From an uncultured Clostridia bacterium (lineage in GTDB: Bacteria > Bacillota > Clostridia > Christensenellales > Borkfalkiaceae): a stretch of DNA of 64,000 bases. Below the pieces are notes generated by a model that was given only the letters and a program-made list of their open reading frames with translations, was not told the origin of the DNA and made no database searches. Below, one piece after another: positions 57,060 to 64,000 of the stretch; within the stretch, counting starts at the first letter, position 1; every line of letters starts with the position of its first letter. Both the position numbers and the translations under genes were made by a program. The stretch lies in assembly GCA_947632195.1 (NCBI GenBank), contig CANROE010000002.1:62001-126000 (forward strand). The letters are read 5' to 3'.

Positions 57060-59648
57060 TCACTCTTCGAAATAGAATTGACAGTTGTCAATGTTTCCCC
57101 AAGGACCCGCCCCCGTAAATTCGGCATAAACGGAAATCCCGACTTCTACGGACGAAATCCTGTCCAAATCAAGCTCTACGCCGGAGAGCCGCGTTGTTTG
57201 CCATTTCTTCCAACCGAGCAGTTCCCGAACCGCTTCTGCGGATTTGATCTCCTCCGAACCGTCTTTATATTTGATCTTCACATAAGCGTGAATGTCGATC
57301 TCCACGCCGTCATTACCTTGGAAATCAAAGCTGCAACCGTATTTCCCGCTTCCGAACTGCGCAAGCTGCTCGGATGTGAGCGTTTGGGAAAGCGTGAACG
57401 AAACATTCCCCTCGTCCCAGAAGTGGAACGATTGTGTTCCCATACGTGCATTTCCCGTGTTGTTGCTGACGTAAAGTTGCAGAAGAGAAGTCCCGCCTGT
57501 ATGAGTTACGTCCCAATCTCCGAGCTGAGACTTCGGCTGCACATATTTGACCGTGCCGTCGCCATAGCTTTTGAAGGACTCAAAACTCCCCTCGGAAAGC
57601 AGATTGACGTTCATGACCCACACATTGCAAATGCAATCCCCACCGTATTTGGTGGAACCGTGGATCTCATAGCGGTTGACTTGGGTGATATACTGATCAA
57701 GGTTTTCCGGCTCAATCGCCCAAACCACGTCGGTCTTTAATTCGGAACCGTTGTTCAGAATAACGTCTACCGTTTTGGGCAACTCAATCGCGCCCTCATT
57801 CACAGTGCAATAAACCTCTTGGTCCTGCAAATAGTCGGTGGTAATCGCTACCGTGTGCCCTTCTTTGACATACTTGAAAACTTTAAGCGCCTCGATCGGG
57901 GTTCCGTCAGACATGAAGAATGCGTTATTGTCTACCATGCTGCCGCCGTCGTTTGCGTCGTCGTCATAATCCTTTGCATAGCTTGTCGCCCAACCGCAGC
58001 CGTACTCCTTGCACAGCGCACGATTCGTAGCGCCCAAAGGATCTGTCGAAGCGGAAATCCAAATGCCGCCCCAATAACACAGCCCTAATCCCCAATCTCC
58101 GAGATCTGCCATTCCCGCGATAACGTCCCGCACCGCGTTCGCCATACCTTGGACGGTCACAGGGCGCGTCGTTGTTTCGAGCGCAGTATTGCCGCAGCCG
58201 TCAAAGTCTTCCTCCGTCCACGCATAAGCGGTTTCAAGAATCATCGCTTCCTTCCCATAAGTGTTATGGATATTCGTGAACTGTTTTTTGAGATTGGTAA
58301 GCGTTCCGTGGGAAGTATAATACGGATACCAAGATGAGCCAAAAACATCGTAATCGACATCGTTATCGTCCAACGTTTTGGCAAGTCCCATGTAACCGTT
58401 CCCGCCCGCATTGGTGAAATGGACCGCCACTTTTGCGCCGCCCTCCGCGACTTCTCCCGTCACTTCACGCACCGCTTCCGCACCTTTATTTATGTAGCGG
58501 CAAATTGTGTCCCAATCGGAGGACCCTGCCAACATACTTGTCGTCTCATTCCCGATCTGCACCATGGTGATTTTTACTTTTGTGTCTTTGAGCTTAGTAA
58601 GACTGTCTTTCGTAAAGTCATAGATGCTACTCGCAATTTCCGTTGTGGACTTACCCTTCCATGCTTTGGGCAAGGTCTGTTTGCCGGGGTCTGCCCAAAA
58701 ATCGGAGTAATGAAAATCAACAATCATGCCAAGTCCAACGGTCTGACACCGTTCCGCTATTGCAACAGCGTTATTTATATCGCAGTTTCCACCGCCATAA
58801 CTATTCCCGTTCTCGTCTTTGGGATCGTTCCAAATGCGAACGCGTATGTCGGTCACGCCGCTGTCTTTGAGTACTTTGAAAACATCTTCTTCCTGTCCGT
58901 CAAAATTCTTATACAGAGGTTCGTTCTCCGCTTTTCTTGCCGCTTCGATCGATAACACTTCGGAAGCGTCTATCCCCATAATGAAATCATCGCGATTTTC
59001 CAACCCAGGGACTTGTGCGACATAAAGTCCTTCGTCTGCAATGACGCTTTCTCCCGCGACATCCACAATACAGCTATCCTCATAACCGTTTTCGCTCTTT
59101 GCAGATATGATCGTACGGCCGCCGCCGAGCGCGGTAACAACGCCGTTTTGATCGACAGCTGCGACTGCGGGTTTGGAACTCGTCCACGATATATTCTTGA
59201 AAGTGGTATTTTCGGGTTCGAGCGTAGCTTGGAAGGAATGGGTTTCGTTGACATTCATAGTAATAGAATGCTTATCAAGCGCAATACCTGTTTCGGGAAC
59301 AGGCATACCGCTCGGGTCGTTTACGGTCACGTTGCAATCGGAAAACTTTCCGCCCACCGTAACACGAATCACGGTTTTTCCTTCGTTCAGCGCCTTCACT
59401 TTTCCGTTGTCCACAGAGGCAACCGTCGCATCGGACGACTTCCATGTCGCTTCCGCTGTTCTTGCCGACTGCGGGAACACGGTATATGTAAGCGTTACCT
59501 CCTCGCCGACATTGAGGGTAAGGGTGGATCGGTCCATTTCAACGCTTTCCGCAACCGCATCGCTTTCTCCGCAAGCCGCAATAGGCGCTGCCATACAGAT
59601 GACCAGTAGCATGGATATGAGCGTTGTATAAAGTTTTCTGAATCTCAT
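57060..59648 (-). CDS. GH53 arabinogalactan endo-beta-1,4-galactanase with Big_2 domains
   Basis: 862 residues. Signal peptide with a candidate lipobox IAAC is followed by two Big_2 domains (about 30-200) and a GH53 catalytic domain: DFIMGIDASEV, GVTDIRVRIWNDP, IVDFHYSDFWADPGKQ and the acid/base Glu in VQIGNETTS (about 366) with the nucleophile Glu in MILETAYAW (about 471). The C-terminal 150 residues form a jelly-roll carbohydrate-binding module of the kind found on galactanases. It cuts beta-1,4-galactan side chains of pectin outside the cell. Encoded behind the ABC importer for the products. Confidence 0.93.
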   Translation of the reverse strand: MRFRKLYTTLISMLLVICMAAPIAACGESDAVAESVEMDRSTLTLNVGEEVTLTYTVFPQSARTAEATWKSSDATVASVDNGKVKALNEGKTVIRVTVGGKFSDCNVTVNDPSGMPVPETGIALDKHSITMNVNETHSFQATLEPENTTFKNISWTSSKPAVAAVDQNGVVTALGGGRTIISAKSENGYEDSCIVDVAGESVIADEGLYVAQVPGLENRDDFIMGIDASEVLSIEAARKAENEPLYKNFDGQEEDVFKVLKDSGVTDIRVRIWNDPKDENGNSYGGGNCDINNAVAIAERCQTVGLGMIVDFHYSDFWADPGKQTLPKAWKGKSTTEIASSIYDFTKDSLTKLKDTKVKITMVQIGNETTSMLAGSSDWDTICRYINKGAEAVREVTGEVAEGGAKVAVHFTNAGGNGYMGLAKTLDDNDVDYDVFGSSWYPYYTSHGTLTNLKKQFTNIHNTYGKEAMILETAYAWTEEDFDGCGNTALETTTRPVTVQGMANAVRDVIAGMADLGDWGLGLCYWGGIWISASTDPLGATNRALCKEYGCGWATSYAKDYDDDANDGGSMVDNNAFFMSDGTPIEALKVFKYVKEGHTVAITTDYLQDQEVYCTVNEGAIELPKTVDVILNNGSELKTDVVWAIEPENLDQYITQVNRYEIHGSTKYGGDCICNVWVMNVNLLSEGSFESFKSYGDGTVKYVQPKSQLGDWDVTHTGGTSLLQLYVSNNTGNARMGTQSFHFWDEGNVSFTLSQTLTSEQLAQFGSGKYGCSFDFQGNDGVEIDIHAYVKIKYKDGSEEIKSAEAVRELLGWKKWQTTRLSGVELDLDRISSVEVGISVYAEFTGAGPWGNIDNCQFYFEE

Positions 59649-59679
59649 AACATTGTCTCCCTATATCCTAAAATTTGAA

Positions 59680-60957
59680 TTACTTCATTCTCCGCCACTT
59701 TTTCTTCGGTTCTTCTGCCGGAGATTGGGCGCTTGGCGCTTGCGCCGTAGGCATCGCAGCTTTGCAAGCAACGTCCGCAAGCAGATTGCACCCGTTTTCT
59801 GCGCCGAAAAAGTGCATGACTTTACTGCGGAAAGTGATGAAAATTTTAACCCCCGCATGGAGTGCGGCAAGTTGGTAAGTATCCAAAGACACCGTGGGGA
59901 TTCTCACAATAATCTGCTCTTGTTGCGGGGTGAGCACATGCAGATGAACTTCGCTACCCATCATCTCATTGACTTGAATCGTGCAGGGGATCGCAGAAGG
60001 ATTGTCGCGCTTGGTGAGCGACACATGTTCGGGGCGAACGCCGAGAACAACATCCTGCGCTTGTATGTTTCGCGCTTTCAACGCGTCTCCCTTTTCGCCG
60101 TCTATCGCGATTCTCACGCCGCAGGGGGAAACGAAATAACCGTTTGCGTCCTTTTCAAGACGGGTTTTGAACGTGTTCATCTTGGGCGATCCGATAAATT
60201 CTGCGACAAATAAATTGTTCGGCATATCGAACACTTCCGCGGGCGTTCCGACTTGTTGTATGTAACCGTCCTTCATTACGACGATCCTGTCGCCCAAAGT
60301 CATCGCCTCGGTTTGGTCGTGCGTGACATAGATAAACGTCGTGTCGATCTTTTTACGGAGCAATATGAGTTCCGCGCGCATTTGATTCCGTAATTTTGCG
60401 TCGAGATTGGAAAGCGGCTCATCCAAGAGAAAGACCTTTGAATCCCGTACCATTGCCCTGCCGATCGCCACGCGTTGCCGCTGTCCGCCGGAAAGCTCGC
60501 GCGGACGGCGCATGAGATATTCGGTGATGCCGAGAATTTCCGCCGCCTCCATGACGCGCTTCGTGATCTCTTCGTTCGGAAGTTTTTCGTATTTCTTCTT
60601 GACTTTTCCCGTTTTGGGGTCTGTTTCGTCCTTCGGGGTTTTCAAAAGACGGAGCGGGAATGCCATGTTCTCGAACACGGTAAGATTGGGATAGAGCGCA
60701 TAATTTTGAAAAACCATCGCGATCCCTCTTTCCTTGGGCGGAAGATCGTTTACGACCTTACCGTCGATCTCAATCGTGCCGCTCGTGATTTCTTCAAGTC
60801 CCGCGATCATGCGAAGAGTCGTCGATTTGCCGCAACCGGACGGCCCGACAAAGACGATAAACTCCTTATCCGCGATTTCAAGGTTGAAATCACACACAGC
60901 GGGCGTTTGGCTTTTCCCGTACTTCTTTTCAACATTTATCAATTTGACGTTCGCCAT
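59680..60957 (-). CDS. MsmX/UgpC-type sugar ABC transporter ATP-binding protein
   Basis: 425 residues. Walker A GPSGCGKST (38-46), signature LSGGQRQRVAIGRAMVRDSKV, Walker B FLLDEPLSNLD and a C-terminal TOBE/MalK regulatory domain (PEHVSLTKRDNPSAIPCTIQ). An insert with PKTGKVKKKYEKLPNEE after the Q-loop region and a Pro/Ala/Lys-rich tail (QAPSAQSPAEEPKKKWRRMK) make it about 50 residues longer than usual. It energises the MalF/MalG-type permease pair encoded just upstream. Confidence 0.93.
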   Translation of the reverse strand: MANVKLINVEKKYGKSQTPAVCDFNLEIADKEFIVFVGPSGCGKSTTLRMIAGLEEITSGTIEIDGKVVNDLPPKERGIAMVFQNYALYPNLTVFENMAFPLRLLKTPKDETDPKTGKVKKKYEKLPNEEITKRVMEAAEILGITEYLMRRPRELSGGQRQRVAIGRAMVRDSKVFLLDEPLSNLDAKLRNQMRAELILLRKKIDTTFIYVTHDQTEAMTLGDRIVVMKDGYIQQVGTPAEVFDMPNNLFVAEFIGSPKMNTFKTRLEKDANGYFVSPCGVRIAIDGEKGDALKARNIQAQDVVLGVRPEHVSLTKRDNPSAIPCTIQVNEMMGSEVHLHVLTPQQEQIIVRIPTVSLDTYQLAALHAGVKIFITFRSKVMHFFGAENGCNLLADVACKAAMPTAQAPSAQSPAEEPKKKWRRMK

Positions 60958-60967
60958 AATTTCTCCC

Positions 60968-62074
60968 TTATCCCTTTACCGCGCCGCCCGTCACGCCTGT
61001 AACATAGTACTTTTGCAAGCACATAAACAAGACTGTTATGGGGACTGCAACGGTCACGCCGCCTGCACAGAATGTTGTATAGTAGTCGTTTTTCATCGAG
61101 TCGGTCAAGAGCCATTGCAACCCTGCGGCGACGTTATATCCCGAGGAAGCGTTGTTCGCCATGAAAGTAGCCATTACAAAATCACCCCAAGGCGCCATGA
61201 ACCCCATCAGAATCGTATAAATAATGATAGGCTTTGAAAGAGGCAAAATGAGCTTACGGAATATTTGAAATTGCGTCGCTCCGTCAATTTTTGCCGCCTC
61301 ATCGATCGAGTGGGAAATCGTATCGAAAAAGCCCTTTGCAATATGATAGCCCATGCCCGAACTTGCCGTATAGATGATGATCAATCCCCACATGGCGTTT
61401 GCGTCCGTCAAGTTCCAGTCGTGCATCCATGTGTAGAGCAGAATGAGCGTCAAAAAGCCCGGGAACATACCGAAAATGAGCATGACGTTCATCAAAAGTT
61501 TTCTGCCCTTGAACCGATTCCGCGAAAGCGCATAGGCAACCGCGAGCTGAAATATCGTCTGTACAACCGCCGTTGCGAACCCCATAACGAGCGTGCTTCC
61601 GAACCAACGGGGAAACTTTGTTTCCGTGAAGAGCCGCACATAATTTGCGATCCCCCACTGCTTCGGCCAAATATAGCCTGCAAGCCCCGTACTTTCGCAA
61701 CGGAAAGATTCGAGAAGGATTCCAACAAAGGGAAGGATCCAAAAAATGCACAATGCCGCAAGCGCAACGTGGATAATCGTATTGACAACCGTTCTTTTCG
61801 TCCTTTGCCCGCCGGGTTTCTTTTTGGACCTTTGCTCTTTGGCGGATTTCTCCGCAACCGACAGGCGCGTGGCTCCGTCTCCGCTAAACCCGGTGTCCCA
61901 TTCGGCGCTCGCTACGCTCTGCTCCGCATTGGATTCCCTTTCACGTGCGGCATGTTTTGCCGTCGCGACCAACGTTCCGTCCTCGCTCTCAATATCAAAT
62001 TCCTGCTCGGCGGCAGTCCCCCATCCGGCATCAAGATCGAGAACTTCCTTGTTATCAAAAGACGTATCTCTCAT
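60968..62074 (-). CDS. MalG-type carbohydrate ABC permease with N-terminal extension
   Basis: 368 residues. Six membrane helices from about residue 97, with the EAA loop EAAKIDGATQFQIFRKLILPLSKP. The first 90 residues are a charged, Ala/Glu/Ser-rich cytoplasmic extension absent from most MalG proteins. It forms the translocation pore with the MalF-type partner, probably for galacto-oligosaccharides released by the GH53 enzyme. The start overlaps the malF-type stop by four bases (ATGA). Confidence 0.9.
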   Translation of the reverse strand: MRDTSFDNKEVLDLDAGWGTAAEQEFDIESEDGTLVATAKHAARERESNAEQSVASAEWDTGFSGDGATRLSVAEKSAKEQRSKKKPGGQRTKRTVVNTIIHVALAALCIFWILPFVGILLESFRCESTGLAGYIWPKQWGIANYVRLFTETKFPRWFGSTLVMGFATAVVQTIFQLAVAYALSRNRFKGRKLLMNVMLIFGMFPGFLTLILLYTWMHDWNLTDANAMWGLIIIYTASSGMGYHIAKGFFDTISHSIDEAAKIDGATQFQIFRKLILPLSKPIIIYTILMGFMAPWGDFVMATFMANNASSGYNVAAGLQWLLTDSMKNDYYTTFCAGGVTVAVPITVLFMCLQKYYVTGVTGGAVKG

Positions 62075-63861
62075 GAGTAGTCGTTCTCCCGTTTGTTTGA
62101 TGGCATGAGGTTAAATAGGATGAGCGAGATGACCGCACATACAAGGAAAATCAAGATGCCGATCACCGAAGCCATAGCATAATTCGCTTCCGCACCGGTG
62201 GTAATGCCGTAAAGCCAAGTGATGAGAATCGTTGTATCACCCGGGATATATCCGCCCACTGCACCCCACGAATAATGAAGCGGACCACCCTGCGTCAGAA
62301 GGTAAATGACATTGAAGTTGTTGATGTTCGACACAAAGCTCGTCAAAAGATACGGTCCCGTAACAAACAGCATATACGGTAGCGTGATTTTACGGAATTG
62401 CTGAAAAGCATTTGCGCCGTCGATCTTCGCAGACTCATAAAGGTCTTGGGGGATATTCATAAGAATGCCCGATGTAATCAGCATCAGATAGGGAATACCG
62501 ACCCAAATATTGATGACGATCACCATGACTTTGGCAAGCGTCCCGTCCGTCCAAAACGGTATGGGGTTATCGATCCAACCCCAATCCATCAGGATCCCGT
62601 TGATAAACCCGTTCTCGGCAAACAGATTGGAGATATACAAGAGGGAAATAAACTGCGGGATCGCAATCGTCATGACAAGAAGCGTCCGCCACAGTTTTTT
62701 GAGACGTATTCCTTTCCTGTTGATGAGCATCGCCACAAACATTCCGAGAAAGTAGTTCGTAAAAGTTGCAAACAACGCCCAAATCAACGTCCATCCCAAT
62801 ATCTCACCGAAGGACAGCGATAGCTTGGAGCCAAAGGCAAATATTTGATTGAAGTTTTCAAATCCAACCCATGTAAACAGATTGTTGTATCCGTCATTCT
62901 CGAAAGTATAGTTCGTAAACGCCACGAGGATCATGAAGATGATGGGCAGGATCGTGAACATGACCATTCCGATCACGGGAAGGGAAAGCAACGTTTTATG
63001 GAACTGGTTATCGATCACCGCGTGAAGATCGTCTTTATTTGATTTAACCTTTTTCCCGCTCGCCGTGATCTCATCGAGAATACGCGCCTGTTTTACATTT
63101 AATCGCCAAGTATAGAGAAAAGCGACGATAAAGAATATGGTAATCAGACCGTAAAGAAGGATCTTGAACGAATTGTCAACATGTTCTGTTGTCCAAACGT
63201 CAAGAATCGGATCGTACTTCTCAATCACCGCGATTGTTCCGAGAGACCCAAACTTTGAAAGCCAATAGCCGCCCCAAAAAATCATATAGAAGATAAACAC
63301 CGCTTCCATGAGGAAGAACAGCGTTCCCCTCAACCATTGCCCGTGGGCATAATTGGCAAATCCCATAAAAAGATAGCTCAGCCGGGTTTTCCAACTTCCG
63401 TTTTTGAACGTCGTCCAAATATCCGCCACATTTTCGGCGACCTTGCGACCAAAGTTCTTAACGGCCTGCCACAGCTTTTTGAACTTTTGCGCGAACCACC
63501 CGGGAATGGCCTTGAAAAATCTGCCTGTCTTGTACAGAATTTTTTGAAGCCGGTTGAGCCTTAAATATTCCGTAACGGAAAGCGTTGCGTTTTTGCCCGC
63601 CGTTGCAGCTTCTTCCGCTTCGTACCTTTCCAAAAATTCGTTGAACAGCGTATCCGCAAAATCACCTTCTATGACCTCGTATTTGCCAAAAGAATTTCTT
63701 GCTATGGCAATTTCCCCTTCGCCGGAAGAGGAATCCTGCGTTACGGGGGTAAACGCCGCATAGCGTTCTTCCCCATACGCAAACGACAACACCTCACGCA
63801 TGGGAACCGTTTTGCCGCTCCCAAGTGTGATTTGGTAAATTTGCTCTTTGCTCTTACCCAT
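62071..63861 (-). CDS. MalF-type carbohydrate ABC permease with DUF1292-like N-terminus
   Basis: 596 residues; common MalF-type permeases have about 300-440. The first 85 residues (MREVLSFAYGEERYAAFTPV ... EGEIAIARNSFGKYEVIEGD FADTLFNEFLERYEAEEA) resemble the small DUF1292 domain. A coiled/basic region and two extra membrane helices (WLRGTLFFLMEAVFIFYMIF, FKILLYGLITIFFIVAFLYTW) come before the canonical six-helix core with EAA loop ESAKIDGANAFQQFRKITLP. It pairs with the MalG-type protein. First permease gene after the solute-binding protein. Confidence 0.9.
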   Translation of the reverse strand: MGKSKEQIYQITLGSGKTVPMREVLSFAYGEERYAAFTPVTQDSSSGEGEIAIARNSFGKYEVIEGDFADTLFNEFLERYEAEEAATAGKNATLSVTEYLRLNRLQKILYKTGRFFKAIPGWFAQKFKKLWQAVKNFGRKVAENVADIWTTFKNGSWKTRLSYLFMGFANYAHGQWLRGTLFFLMEAVFIFYMIFWGGYWLSKFGSLGTIAVIEKYDPILDVWTTEHVDNSFKILLYGLITIFFIVAFLYTWRLNVKQARILDEITASGKKVKSNKDDLHAVIDNQFHKTLLSLPVIGMVMFTILPIIFMILVAFTNYTFENDGYNNLFTWVGFENFNQIFAFGSKLSLSFGEILGWTLIWALFATFTNYFLGMFVAMLINRKGIRLKKLWRTLLVMTIAIPQFISLLYISNLFAENGFINGILMDWGWIDNPIPFWTDGTLAKVMVIVINIWVGIPYLMLITSGILMNIPQDLYESAKIDGANAFQQFRKITLPYMLFVTGPYLLTSFVSNINNFNVIYLLTQGGPLHYSWGAVGGYIPGDTTILITWLYGITTGAEANYAMASVIGILIFLVCAVISLILFNLMPSNKRENDYS

Positions 63862-63934
63862 TGCTTTCCTCCCTTATCATTACCCGAAAGCTCAGGCGGT
63901 AAGTGTTAAATCATATTCCTTTTGAATCGTTCCT

Positions 63935-64000
63935 TACAATGCAACCGCTTCGCCATCAGAACCTTTCAAGCCGTTCAGCTGCCCTTCGTATGTATTCAGA
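63935..64000 (-). CDS. C-terminus of an extracellular solute-binding protein (partial)
   Basis: On the minus strand the window edge opens into LNTYEGQLNGLKGSDGEAVAL and a TAA at 63935. The position directly upstream of MalF/MalG-type permeases is where the carbohydrate-binding lipoprotein is normally encoded. Only 21 residues are visible, so the call rests on context. Confidence 0.5.

Overview
The window looks like a chromosome segment of a Clostridia-type, low-redundancy Gram-positive anaerobe (probably an uncultured gut Bacillota; the family cannot be fixed from this sequence alone). The grounds are Gram-positive ribosome binding sites, sigma-A type promoters with 16-18 bp spacers, lipoprotein signal peptides, Big_2 surface proteins and a Firmicutes-type conjugative element. 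Nearly all genes are on the minus strand.

Layout. (1) 1-7 kb: 3' end of a large plus-strand gene of unknown function, an amino-acid ABC transporter (ATPase with an extra C-terminal domain, plus a fused binding-protein/permease) and a MATE efflux pump with a promoter-terminator leader. (2) 6.7-8.9 kb: a broken small membrane gene, a sigma-region-4 protein, an esterase, and a tRNA-Asn(GUU) gene whose anticodon is split by a 216-nt group I intron. (3) 8.87-12.8 kb: a visibly AT-rich four-gene operon (GP88-like Cys protein; guanylate-kinase/methyltransferase fusion; HhH-glycosylase-like protein; U32-like Fe-S protein) behind one strong promoter and a leader hairpin. I recognise no described system with this composition; it is my main candidate for something new. 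(4) 13.2-45.3 kb: an integrative and conjugative element (ICE) with a large serine recombinase, TnpV and a TnpW-like protein, VirB4, VirB6, Maff2/VirB2-like pilin, VirD4, MOBP relaxase, an oriT with a TATCCTG nic motif, ArdC-like antirestriction, a 3763-residue methyltransferase-helicase-primase giant, small regulators and two plus-strand cargo units (DUF4160/DUF2442-HTH pair; DUF234-type ATPase with a palindromic operator). (5) 45.3-47.1 kb: a LexA/S24 repressor and a WYL regulator with interlocked promoter and terminator. (6) 47.3-64 kb: a galactan-utilisation and surface-protein locus in one direction: end of a solute-binding protein, MalF- and MalG-type permeases, MsmX-type ATPase, GH53 galactanase, then three large secreted Big_2/Cys-repeat/LRR proteins and a frameshifted duplicate of a C-terminal module.

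How it works together. The 57-64 kb genes should cut extracellular beta-1,4-galactan and import the oligosaccharides; the following surface proteins may bind carbohydrate or partners. The ICE genes form a type IV secretion system in which two surface proteins built from Cys-rich GHxY repeats replace the usual accessory genes; one of them ends in a pilin-like domain. Functional calls are from reading motifs by eye; no database search was possible.
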